Assembly (NCBI RefSeq): GCF_009870125.1
Contig: NC_046680.1
Location: 6,448,001 to 6,512,000, forward strand
DNA: 64,000 nt
Direction: 5' to 3'
From: Drosophila pseudoobscura
Lineage: Eukaryota; Arthropoda; Insecta; Diptera; Drosophilidae
The notes under the pieces are model-generated. The model did no database searches. It saw only the letters and a list, made by a program, of their open reading frames with translations, and had not been told where the DNA came from. Position 1 is the stretch's first letter, and every line of letters starts with the position of its first letter. This document shows positions 1 through 12,100 of the stretch, piece after piece. Position numbers and translations under genes: made by a program.

Positions 1-2337
1 ACATGTTCGTATGTCTCTGTGTACACAAATATCTCTTTAAATAGTGCAAAAATTCAGATTTACCCCTCCATGCCTTCGGGCATGGTACACTGCGTTTTTA
101 CACATAATGTATGTATGTATGTTCCATCATTATAGGGGGAAATCAAGAGTCAAGGGGATAGAAATGATATTCTTTACGCTTGAAATTTTGTTGGCTCTCA
201 TAAATGGGTCATTCAACCAAACTCCAGCCGATGGCAAACTCTCATTTCTCGCTTAATAGTCTTCACATATGGGGAAAAAACGGAAACTTGAAAATCTGGC
301 ACTGTTCTTTGTAAGAAAGGCCCCAAAATTCAAATAAATCTTCTATTAGTTAGATCACTTAAATTAAAATTCAAATAGAACATTTTGCAAGTATTTGAGT
401 TTTTTGTTGTTGTTTGTGTTCCACCTGTGCTACAACCCTTCTCGACTGTAACTGAAGTTCAATTAAAAGCCCATTTAATGCCTTTAATGTGCTCCTATCA
501 GGATTGAGTTACTGTCGTTAAGGACATGTGCTCTTACATACTCGTATATGCGGCTCAAACCAATTGTAAACACGCATCAGGCACTGCCCACATTTCCTGC
601 GTTGCTCGCGTGTTCGGGTCAACGACCCACAACCTCCCACCCCCGGCCGTGAACCCCAGAAATTGGGCCCAAGAACAAGGACAGCCATCGAAAGCAAACA
701 GACACCCTCTTGTGCAATAGAGCGAGGGGGTTCTTGACGGCCTCTGGAAATAAAAATACCTGTTCGGGACACGCCTAGCATTTTATTGGATTTTCCTTAG
801 AGCATTGTTAGTTTAATTCTTTTTTCGCCGGCAATTTCACTGTCGCCGTTGCCATGCAATTTTGAATGAATGGCGCCGACCAAATGACGGAACTGTGGCG
901 CCACCAATGAATGTTTGCTACCACGCGCCTCGTAAAAATATCCTGGAATTGGGATTGGGTGGGTGGTTTGGTGGGGTTGCTGCTGTTGCTGTGCCGTGCC
1001 GTGCCGTGGTTGCTTCTCGTTTGCGTTTTGAGTTAATGACAGGAAATGACGTCATGTGCCCCTCAGAGGGGATGAAATTGTATTTGCTTGTCTTTAAGTG
1101 CCGGGAGGGTTGTGGGTGTGGGTGCCACAATGTCCTGGCTGATGTCATAGTCTACAAATATGATTACTTCCCGACTGACTAGATTACAGAGCAAACGAGA
1201 GACAAGGAATCGATACACTCCTGAAGATCTCTTAACAAATCTTTCGAAAACTGATATTGAGCGATTTTCAATGCAATAAAATGATCCCCCTTCCTCTCTG
1301 GACGTTAGCAAATCTCAACAGCTGTGCAGATTTCAAGTTTATTTGGCAATTTTACAAAACCAAACCAAATTTATGTGTATCAAAAATACTACAAATTGGC
1401 CAACAGTTTTGGCCAACTTCCAAGTGAGTCAAAGACACATCGCCAGCCATCGTCCCATTCAACAAAAGGCTTTAATCAAGGGCAAACTTAGAAAAATGAA
1501 AATATACAGACGAAGTATTAAATACTCTTTGCTATGCCAGCTAAATAATATGCATCGAATTTTTTTTAAATGACAACAAATTATAATCTTTAGTTTCGTA
1601 AAACTATGCCGATATTTACCGTATCTTGCGTTTCAAGGGCATAAAAAGCGAACGCAAAAGCATTATTTATTTTTTGTTTGCTTTGGCGATTCACTTTCTT
1701 TTGTGTCTGTCGCCTTCCATTCATTCCTCTCTCGGACTCTTGCTTCTCGGCTGCCAGTCTGTTTTTATGCAATTTTGCTGCACCACTCTTCATAAAGAGG
1801 GCGTTGGCGCCAACTTTTCTGCCGGCATTAAGATTTATGTGCGGATTTTGTAATTCAAGCCACGCGACTCACAAGCGACTTTCGGCGACGTCAGATACCA
1901 GAAGCAGGCAGCAGCAGCGGCAACAACAACGGGTTGTCCAGAACAGTGGAGAATGGGGCGACGAGCCCGACCAGACAGAGTGTTAGCAAAACAAACAAAA
2001 TTAGCAGAGGGCAGGGGAGAGAAGGCCAGACGGAAAAGCCTCACGGCTACGGATAGACCAAAACCAAGACAAGTCGCTGGCTGCTGCTACTGCTACTGCT
2101 ACCTTGTTAAAAAATTGCACACGCACGAGAAATTCCCAGAGCAGAGCAGAGCTACAGGCCCAAATGAAGACATTTTAACGATAACTGTGCCTAGATACGA
2201 GACAAGCGAGCACGAAACAGGCGTCTTGGCACACTCCATATTGGCCGAGCTGTTATAATTAATGCTTAAAAAGCCATTTAGTCACGAAAAAATTAAAAGG
2301 TTACCTTCGAGAAAAGAAAAAAAAAGTTATTTCAACC
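1..2337. other. Intergenic sequence, no gene recognised
   Basis: Both strands were read. Only short frames without family resemblance or plausible splice partners are present. Simple sequence includes CAG/CAA-rich stretches near 1905-1935 and CTGCTA repeats near 2080-2100. It could hold distal regulatory DNA or untranslated exons of a neighbouring gene, but nothing in it decides this. Confidence 0.6.
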
Positions 2338-2410
2338 TGTTTCCGCCCGGGATCGAACCGGGGGCCTTCTGCGTGTTAGGCAGATGTGATAACCGCTACA
2401 CCACGGAAAC
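2338..2410 (-). tRNA. tRNA-Val (anticodon AAC)
   Basis: A complete 73-nt cloverleaf on the minus strand. The acceptor stem GTTTCCG pairs with CGGAAAC and the discriminator is A. The anticodon arm TCTGC-CTAACAC-GCAGA places AAC in the loop, and the T arm carries the internal promoter motif GGTTCGATCC. No intron. The mature sequence is identical to the second copy about 320 bp away, and the trailer is shared for only a few bases. Confidence 0.97.
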
Positions 2411-2729
2411 AGCTGGCATTTGAGCGGTCAAATACTTATTAGTGCAAAGCTGGTATTGGAGAGGGAGGCAGTAAACAAATTGAAATATTATTTTAAAGTT
2501 TACTGTGTACTCGTAATTTAACGTAATTTAAATAGTTTTCGTGTCTGTACCGAAATCTTACCTTGCTGATTTTACTCCTTCCATAAATATTCCGAACTTT
2601 CCTAGATCTTATCAAATAAAAAGTTATTCTCGTCTGTCCAATCCATGCTTCCAAGGTTCGGATTTAAAATAGACTTCAGATAAAACTAAATTTGAAAATT
2701 GAAAAACGAATGCAAAAAAGTATTCAACC

Positions 2730-2802
2730 TGTTTCCGCCCGGGATCGAACCGGGGGCCTTCTGCGTGTTAGGCAGATGTGATAACCGCTACACCACGGAA
2801 AC
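2730..2802 (-). tRNA. tRNA-Val (anticodon AAC), second copy
   Basis: Same 73-nt cloverleaf and AAC anticodon as the copy at 2338-2410, same strand. The flanks agree only in a short trailer (GGTTGAA on the minus strand) and a short leader (CCAGCT). This suggests an old local duplication in which the mature gene is kept identical by selection or gene conversion. Confidence 0.97.
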
Positions 2803-3152
2803 AGCTGGAAGCAAGGTGACCAAACACGGAACAGTTTCTTTGTACCATAGAAGTGTTGATGGAAAAATATAAAAATACTGTAGAAATCGCTTATTAAGAT
2901 AAGATTTTAAAGTATTATTGGTTTCATACAGTATGCTTTATAAATAAAATATAAATACTGCATTATGTTTCTGCTATCGGCTACAACTCATTAATTACAA
3001 AAAAGGTCGCAAGAATGTTCTGTCCGACAGTATGTGCAAATTCATTTCATGATATAAAAAAGTCTTCATCTATTTATATGCTACATTAGTAAAAATGAAT
3101 ACTAAAAAATATCGTATTAAAGCAAAGTGCAAAAAAGAAATGAATGTTTCAT

Positions 3153-3234
3153 CGCAGCCGGTAGGATTCGAACCTACGCTCCCAGAGGGAATCTGATTTC
3201 GAGTCAGACGCCTTAACCACTCGGCCACGACTGC
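3153..3234 (-). tRNA. tRNA-Ser (anticodon CGA)
   Basis: An 82-nt class II tRNA on the minus strand. The acceptor stem begins GCAGTCG and ends CGGCTGC with discriminator G. The anticodon loop CTCGAAA gives CGA (serine UCG). A long variable arm is present (CCCTCTGGGAG region) and the T arm has GGTTCGAATCC. No intron is visible. It lies in the same orientation as the two tRNA-Val genes. Confidence 0.96.
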
Positions 3235-6136
3235 TTGTGGAAGACTCATGTCCAAAGCTGAATATACCAGAGATGGGCGGCGAAAGACTCTAATATTATT
3301 TCATGCAATATCTATTTGACAAATTTCCGCATACGGAACACGTTTCGCGTCAAGCTTGTGCAACAAATGATTTAGAATCTAGGCTAAGTACGCTCCATGA
3401 AATATATTGGAATGCCTAGGCAAAAAAAATATGACTTCCACAAATTAGCACACTATGAATGATTGCATAAAAAGTAATGATTTATTGCACTTTTTCTCTG
3501 TTTTTCTTTGTGATCGTTTTTGTACAAATTTCTGGCTGGATGAAATGCTTTTTCAGACGACAACAGCTTCATTATCATCATCAGATCTCTGGCGGTGTCC
3601 CACTGACTGACTGACTGAGTGAGCGACTTGTTGCATTATTGAAACTGAATGAATTCATTTTCTGTGCGACCTTATGGCCACTCTGTGGCATATCACACTT
3701 GAGACGATGGGACAGCTCCAGCTCACCCCCTCCTCAGCTGTCTATCTGTGCTCGATGGAGTGGAGGATATTACGTAAGATTTCTTCTTTGGTTGCGCGAT
3801 AATTGAATACTTGGGAAATTTAATTAACGCCAGCGAATACGAGTGTATGTATGTATGTATTGTATGTGTGAAAATGATGTACGATCATTCAGAGGGTGTT
3901 CAGTTCTTTGAGTCAATTTGGTTGCGAAGATGTTTGCTGTTTTGGCTTTAATCTTATCTTTTATCGTAATGTAATGTAAGCATGTTTCTGCTTCTCTCCC
4001 TCTCTACCCATTACCGCTCTCAGCATTCTTGAGCTGTCTGTTTTGGGGCCACACTGGCACACGACGCTACCCATTGAAAGACATGGGTGTGTCCGCGACG
4101 ACGTCGTCGTCGTCGGCGCCGCCAAACAAGTGTGATGTAATTGCATAATGTCAACAAGAGTCAGGCGGTGGCAAACAAACTGCGGCGCTGACAGGCCAGC
4201 CTATGCCGACGGCGGCAGCGGCAGCGGCTCGCGTCATCGATGGCGTCGCTGTGGCGTTAGATGCTCCTAAATTTAATTGTTTTCTTCCGCACAAAAAGGT
4301 CAGAAACAGAGAGAAAAGAGAGAAATAGAACGAGAGAATGGTGTCTGCAGCGTTGACAAAGTTAAAGTTCAATAAACTGCAATGTTTTGATAATTGTGCT
4401 CAAATTGGGATTTAACAAATCAATTGGTTGATCTACTGGTTGACACTGTTGACTATATTGGCCAACCAGTGTTGCCTTATCTCAGTGGAAACGCGTCGAT
4501 TTTTGGCAGAGAACAACTTTAAAGGCATTCCTCTCTTCGTTCTTCAATGCATTGAGCATTGAGCGTAGTCAAGTCTCTGCCGCCACCTACGGAAAATTAT
4601 AACTTTTTTGTTGTTGTTAGGGCTACTCTGGTGGGAGGGAGTTGATGATCAGCCTACGCAGTAATTGTGAATACTTGTTGGGGATCTACTCCATGCGCCC
4701 ACACACACACACGCAAACCCTCTCACACGGCAGAGTGCACTTAAAAAGCGTTTATTCAGCATTATTCCGTTTGATTGCAGCCAAAAGAACGTCTTCGAGC
4801 ACCCACGCACCCAGGCATAGTCAGAAAAGGGAAGAGAGCAAAGGAAAGGCAAAGTTCAATTACCTTAGCATCACGATAATTCTGTAAGAGTTGGCTCTGT
4901 TGTGGTTGTTGGTGGGATGTACGTATATGTATGTCCGGTGGGCAATACGTCATCATTTGCAAATAGTCTCTTGTGAATGCAATTGTCTTCCATTAATCTT
5001 ATCTAATAAGGAAGGAAATGGGGAACTAAGCCAACCGCCCGCGGTAACAGAACTTGCAAGGGCAAAGGCATGTAGGGAAGGGAATTGGGTCAGCATAAAT
5101 TATACACGTTGCTCGTAATTATTGTCTTTGTTGTTCCAGTGTGTCAGAAAGCCGCAGGAGCGTATTCCACCGTTCTTTAGTTGAGCCAAGAAATTTCTTA
5201 AACGATATGTTTTCTCAGCCTCTCTCTGCTGATGACATTCCCTACTTTTTTTACCTTGCTTATTGCATTTGTTTATATATGTATGTATGTTCGAGTACCG
5301 CCTGCGGCACCAATACACCAGCATCAGGGTGCAATTTGAAGGTTAGTGCTCACAGTGGCTGGGGTCTGAAACACCACGCCTAAGATTTAAAGAGCAAAGC
5401 ATTTCTTTCCCGGTCTTGTGTTTATTTATTTTCGATACATCTCCTCTCTCTCTTTGCTCGGTTTTTCGATTTCCGAGGCATTTATTTGAAATTCGTAAGA
5501 AGCAAAATGGATCTTAAAATAGTTTTTTCTGTGTTTTCCTTTCTGCGTTGCTTCTGCTCTGGGTTGTCGCGCCTGTCGTAGCACGTGGGCAGGAAGGAAA
5601 GTGTGTGGTTTATTTTCCAATGGTTCCCCCCCCCCCCCCCCTGCTTTTCACTGTGTAAAGTGTCAGACTGGGAAGTAAATATATAATTTTTTTTTTTAGC
5701 CAAAATTAGAAATTAAATAAAGTGAAATATGCGGCACAACTCCCTCCTTGGTCCCATTCCTCTCTCTATCTCTCTGTCTCTCTTGCACTCTCCCCCAAAA
5801 CAGTTTTGGCCATTCACAGGAAAAACAGACAGCTATAAAGTTCTCTCAGCGCTATTCCTCTCTCGCTTAAATTTTGGGTGGTTGTGTTTGCCCGCTCTCT
5901 CTCGCTCTCTCTCTCTCTCTCTGTTGCCACCCCCTTTTTTCCATTTCGCATGTGTTTGTGTGTGTGTGTACACAACGGGAACAGTGTAGAACGGTGCTCT
6001 GCCGTTTTAAGGTCAGTTGAAAATTTTCCAGCTGAGCGTAAAGTAAGCGTACAAAATGTGAAGGAAAAGCAATTGTAATATAAAATTCCCTTTTCCCCTT
6101 TTCGTTTGCAGCATTTAAACAGAAAAGGAAGCAAAC
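3235..6136. other. Upstream region of hts with likely 5' untranslated exon
   Basis: No coding gene is supported. The sequence holds GTAT microsatellites (near 3845 and 5280), a GAC/GTC repeat near 4095-4112, a run of 16 C at 5626-5641 and a CT-rich tract at 5890-5935. Near 6040 the sequence AAA/GTAAGC looks like a donor, and TTTGCAG at about 6110 like an acceptor just before the hts start codon, so a small 5' UTR intron is likely. The CT tract could bind GAGA factor; that is inference. Confidence 0.5.
5890..5935. repeat. CT/GA simple repeat upstream of hts
   Basis: Nearly uninterrupted CTCTCT with occasional G, about 200 bp before the hts start codon. Repeats of this kind are common in Drosophila promoters and serve as GAGA-factor sites. 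Here it is only a candidate site. Confidence 0.7.
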
Positions 6137-9100
6137 ATGACTGAAGTCGAGCAACCGCCACAGAATGGCATAGACCCAACCGCCGGCGATCACGACGAGG
6201 ACAGCAAAGCGCGCCCCGCCGATATTGAACAGGTAAGTGGCGATTGAAAGCAATTTCTGCCTTTTCCGATGCACCATCACTTCTGGGTCACGTCGCTCTT
6301 CCACAGGATATGCGCGAAATGGAGCGCCGCAAACGCGTCGAAGCCATTATGGGCTCGAGGCTGTTCCGCGAGGAACTGGAACGCATCGTCGATTCGGCCC
6401 GTGAAGGAGGTGGCGGGGCCAGCGGCATACTGCAGCAGCTGTCGGACATTGTGGGCGTGCCGGTGAGCCGGGTGGGCAGCGTTTTCAAGAGCAGCAGTTG
6501 CATGGTGCCCATTAACGATATACGCGGCGTGGAGTCCATGGGCTATGCCAAGGGCGAGAAAATACTCCGCTGCAAGCTGGCTGCCACATTCCGTCTGCTG
6601 GATTTGTACGGCTGGACGCAGGGTCTGGGGGCACAGATCACCGCACGCCTAAAGGTCGACCAGGAGTACTTCCTGGTCAATCCCTATGGCCTGCTCTATC
6701 ATGAAGTCACTGCCTCGGCGCTAAACAAGGTGGATATGCAGGGCCATATTGTGGAGCAGGGCACCACCAACTTTGGCGTGAACAAGAGCCGTAAGTCGCC
6801 AACGCACCCCTTGCATTTAATAATTTCAATTTTTAACATTGGCTTTTCCGCTCCCCCCCAACCAGACTTTGTCCTCCACTCGGTGGTGCATGCAGCACGC
6901 CCCGACATTCGCTGCGCCATCTACATTGGCTGCAGTCCGGTTGTGGCCATCTCTTCGTTGAAGACCGGCCTGCTGCCCCTCACCAGGGATGCCTGTGTGC
7001 TGGGCGAGATCACCACGCACGCGTACACGGGTCTGCTCGATGAGGACGAGCGCAACCGCCTTGTCCGCAGCCTGGGGCCCAACTCCAAGGTCATACTGTT
7101 GGCCAACCACGGCGCCCTATGCTGCGGCGAGACCATCGAAGAGGCCTTCTTCGCCGCCTGCCACATTGTGCAGGCGTGCGAGACGCAACTGAAGCTACTG
7201 CCCGTGGGTGTGGACAATCTGGTGCTGATTCCCGAGGAGACGCGCAAGATCATCTACGAGCAGTCGCGCCGGCCCCCAGAGGACCTGGAGAAGAAGTTTG
7301 CCGCCGTCACGGCTGCCGAGGATGGAGCCACTGCCACGGAGCCTGCTGTCGCTGAACAGGCGGCTCCCACGCCCAAAATCGGCAGTCCGCCCAAGTGGCG
7401 TGTTGGGGGAGCCGACTTCGAGGCCCTTATGCGCATGCTGGACAATGCTGGCTATCGCACAGGCTACATCTACCGCCATCCCCTGATTAAATCGGATCCA
7501 CCCAAGCCCAAGAACGACGTGGAGCTGCCACCGGCCGTGTCATCTCTCGGCTATCTGCTCGAGGAGGAGGAGCTCTTTAGACAGGGGTAAGGAACAAGGA
7601 ACAGTCAAGGTTCTTCCAAGAGTGATCCTAATGATTCCAATTATCTAATACCTCCAACAGCATCTGGAAGAAGGGAGATCTGCGCAAAGGAGGCGACCGC
7701 AGTCGCTGGCTCAACTCCCCGAATGTGTATCAGAAGGTCGAAGTCCTGGAGACGGGCACCCCAGATCCCAAGAAAATCACAAAGGTAGAGATCATAACTT
7801 TCGAAGATAAACACCAGACCACGACAGCGTCCACACAGCAGCGGAATGTTGCTAGCCTTAAGGAGATTGAAGGGAATTAGTTGAGCCGGCCAACCCACCC
7901 CAACCCAACCCAAAGAAAACCCCACACTACCCAGACATTCCACTTGCTCCGCCTCCATTTATGAGTTCCCCTTTAGCTAGTTCAGTTCCGATTCTGCTGC
8001 TAAACTTGCGAATATATTCACGCATAATATTTGTCTGCCTAGCCACTAAGTAAATCAAAGTAATCGTCTAAAATATTAGTACATGAACTATATATTTATA
8101 TACATTCTTATATATTTTGAAAATAGATTTTTAAATCGTGCTAAACAAAACAAAAAGATATTTTACCCGCTTTGCCAGCAAAAAAATTCTGTAATTTGTG
8201 CATTACATTACCCAAATAAATATTTAACTTAAAACCGAAAATAACTCTTGCATAGATGGATGATTTTGTGCCTCCTTTAGGGGTCTTCCCCTGCTGTCTG
8301 TCTCTCTGCTTTTCTTCCACTATAACGAATCGAACGAATGCTCTGTAAAACAATGCAAAGAAAGAGAAAGAAATTTGTTATTAAGTATTTAATCATTCAA
8401 ATACAAAACCGTTTCATTTATATTAATTTCCAACATTTTCACTTCATTTTTTAAAACATTTGTTTGTTCCGTTGACATTTAAACAAATTTTTCTTTGCAT
8501 GTTTTATGGTTAAGATTTCTTTCAATTAAATAAATATTTTTTATTTTTAAATATTTGTATAAACTTTTACCTATTTTTTTTTCTCATTTGTTCTCAAGGC
8601 ACAAAATCATTTCTGACTGTTATTTTTGTTATATTAAGAACATTTTCGATAATACAATAGTTAAAAAAAAAAACAAAAAAAAAACATTGCTCACAAATGC
8701 TTGAAGAATTGTATTTCTTATATAATTAACACTGAAGCGTATTTATGTATAAGATGATTGGCTAAGAGACCCGAACAATCGTTGGGCTAACGCCTATAGA
8801 CAGCATTTCGATGTAGCTTTAAGTATTTTAGATTTAAGCATATCGGCCCCTAAATTAAACAAATTTCTTTCTCTTTCTTTTCTACTTGCATTGTCCCACC
8901 CCATTGCCCCACACCGTAAAAATGCTTGCGTGCTCAAATTGAACACTATAACCTTCAAAGTGGGTCGCTGAGGGTTCACCCACCCATTCGACGCCCGTGA
9001 GGATCGAAGATCCGCTGCAGTTTGTGCCATGTGGGACGAATACCAAGGAGTTTAAGCGCGTCCAACAGCAAGTCAGTATTCATTTAGTTGCCTCAATTCC

Positions 9101-12100
9101 CCTTTAGATCGTCCACTATGTATGCTTGTCTTAGATCAAGGATAATCGACGTGCGGACAAAATCTCAGCTGGACCACAATCTCATATACTGGAGGGCGTG
9201 ACCTGGGACGAAGCGAACCGCATCAAAGATGCCACTGTCTCGCAGGCCGGTGATCACGTGGTGCTAATGGGTGCCGCCTCCAAGGGAATCATTCAGCGGG
9301 GCTTCCAGCACAATGCGACTGTCTACAAGGCGCCATACGCCAAGAATCCCTTCGACAATGTGACCGACGATGAGCTGAATGAGTACAAGCGGACGGTGGA
9401 GCGCAAAAAGAAGAGCATTCATGGCGAATGTAAGTGTGCATCTAAGATCCTGTCTGTTATACATCATTCACTCAAATATTGGTACCTCTTTCAGACACCG
9501 ATACGGACTTTTCGGAATCAGAGGCTCTTAACTCGATGCAGGCAGCGGGAGCTTTGGCTCATGCCAAACACGCACAGAGCGAACCCGAGACGGGTATGTC
9601 ACGGTCGTGCCATCCGTTTGGCTACATTTGGCTAGATCTGCATTAATAACCCTCCAAATCTGTTGTTTCCCATAACGTTTCTGTAATATCTTAGAACACC
9701 AAATTATCCAGATTCAAACGCAACAGGCGCCCATTCCCAGCCAAGCGGAAGTTGTATTGAGCGATGGTAAGTCCAGTCCATGTTCTCTGTTCCTATCCTT
9801 TTATGTTTTGCTACTATCCAGTTCATATAATCGTGATCGTATGATTTACCATACTCCAATACCGAACACATCCATATAATGCTCAGAGTTATGTCTTTGC
9901 TTATCCATTATATGAACAAAATGTCAATTTTCAGATGTCTTATGTTTTTTTAATAAGTTAAGTCCTTATGTATTTCCCTTTTATCCCATTCCATTCCTCT
10001 GGATGCATTTGTTTTATGATTGTATCAGTTTTTTACATGTTTAAGTTACATAAGTTACACGCAGAAACGCGATAAATCTAACGAAGTTATTTGTTTTGTT
10101 TATTTTATGGATCTTCTAGTTTAAGGCATTTATTATAATTATTAGACTTCTAACATTTGATAACCTATTTTTTTCTTATGCTATTTTCCCCTCTTTATTT
10201 TTTTTTTATCTGCCTAACACAAACACACACGCCTATAAATGAATTTACAAAATAATGCTAAAAAAAAAAAACAAAACTATAGTTAACAAAAAAGTACTCG
10301 TAGCACTTGACACAGTCTCGACTTCGTTTCTGTGAGGAAAATTGTTTAATACTTTCACTCCACTACTGTCTTTACTGTACACCACTTATTCCGCAGTTTA
10401 AAAGCTCCTAGCCAACGGTCCTAAAACTGTTTTAGTTAGTTATACTAACTAGATGTAGATATCGGTATTTTTGCATACTAATTATACGTACTAGTCGTGT
10501 TACTCTCCTATCTTTGTATATTACATACTTTAAATACTTTTCGGTGCCAAGGAAGAACAGCCAACTGTTGTATGCCGTGTATTAAATGAGTATTATTTTC
10601 AACGATCAACTGAAAATCACAGCACAACAACAACTACTACGCACAACAAAAAAGCTAAGCTATAGATCAGATCAGATCGGAACGCATTCTCCTTTGCAGA
10701 AAATCCATCTAGGACAGTCCCCCGTCCGTTTGCCAGTTCACTATTTAATAACATTCCTCTGCCTTGAATATAAATTCATTTGATAAAAACTGTGTGTAGG
10801 GGTGTGCGAATAAAACCGATTACAAATGTAATATAAATATAGTGTAAAGAATAAACCAGACCAACCATCAACAACAAGAACCAACCAGCCCCGAAGCTCT
10901 CAGCAGAACACAAAACTTGTACTTCTACTACCACTACATACAAATACCACCTTTTCTACTACTACTACTACCAACACTACTACTACTTCTACTACTTCTG
11001 CTGCTGCGCTCTATAGTGTAACCACAAAGTCAGGCTAAGAACAGCTAAACAAAAAAAAAAACACTTATTTTTGAGCTAGAGGTGAGTGCAGCCCCGAAAG
11101 GTTTAGTGTGTAGAAACCAAAGCCATCACAAATCGAACAAATTTACTCGTAGTATATACTATATAGTTTATAGAAAGCAAAAGAACAGAACATCCGCATC
11201 TGCACACTAAACCCCATTCGACATGACATGTTAACCGCTGCCGCCTTGCCTTGCCACAGAACTTTCTGCTCGGCTCTGCTCTGCTCTGCTCTGCCCTGTT
11301 CTGTTCTGTTTGGTTTTATTTTGTGTTGCCATTCAGAGCCGATCAATCATTCTTCTGGCCATTCTAGCTCCATTGTCCAAGGAATTCTTTGGCTGTTGCA
11401 CAGCTGTTTTAGTTTAAGCCTTTTAGTCGATACTAATGCACATCTATGCAGCATGCTTGCTTATCCAGTACTAAACCTAGACACCTTTCAGCTCACTTTC
11501 TACACTAAGTATTTCTAGTTTTAAGGCATTCAATTTAAGGGCTTTACGCTAGACGCCGTTTTCGTGTGTTTGCCATGCCATTTAATTGTTTTATTTGATT
11601 TCTCAATACTGTTTTAGCCACACTTAGTTTTATAAATGGCGAACGCTCTCACACAGCAACAAATCGCAAGCCGCCAACAGGCCGAGGTAACAAAAATTCC
11701 CCCCTCCACCCAAAAAAAAAGAAAAGAAAAGAAAAAAAAACCGAAGGGTTTCCTTCAATGTACTCAGGCTGTACGCCCAGGAACGCCCATGTATATATAA
11801 TCCCAACTAATTAATTGGTGTATATTTGTATGCAAAGATAACACTTCTATATACTCGTATATAATCCACCAAAACAAAGTCACCGGAAACAAAAGCACCC
11901 GAACTAAACCCTAGCTCTAGTCCATCCATACCATCGAACTAATTCAGCAATTCAGTTCATACTCTGGTTAGACGATAGAATATATCATTCAGAACTATTC
12001 GGTTTGGTGGAAGCAATCGTATTACCCCTTGCTATGGCAATGGCCAGGAATATTTATTATTTGTACTCAAGTTTCAGCCTAGGTACAGCCCCCTTGGATA

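Noticed and set aside
5814-6304. Long minus-strand frames antisense to the hts start
   Set aside because: They are driven by the CT/GA repeat (Arg-Glu repeats) and run through the hts 5' UTR and first exons.
10920-11310. ACT and CTCTG repeat tracts in the hts intron (10938-11008, 11265-11310)
   Set aside because: Ordinary microsatellites; no coding or structural role could be supported.
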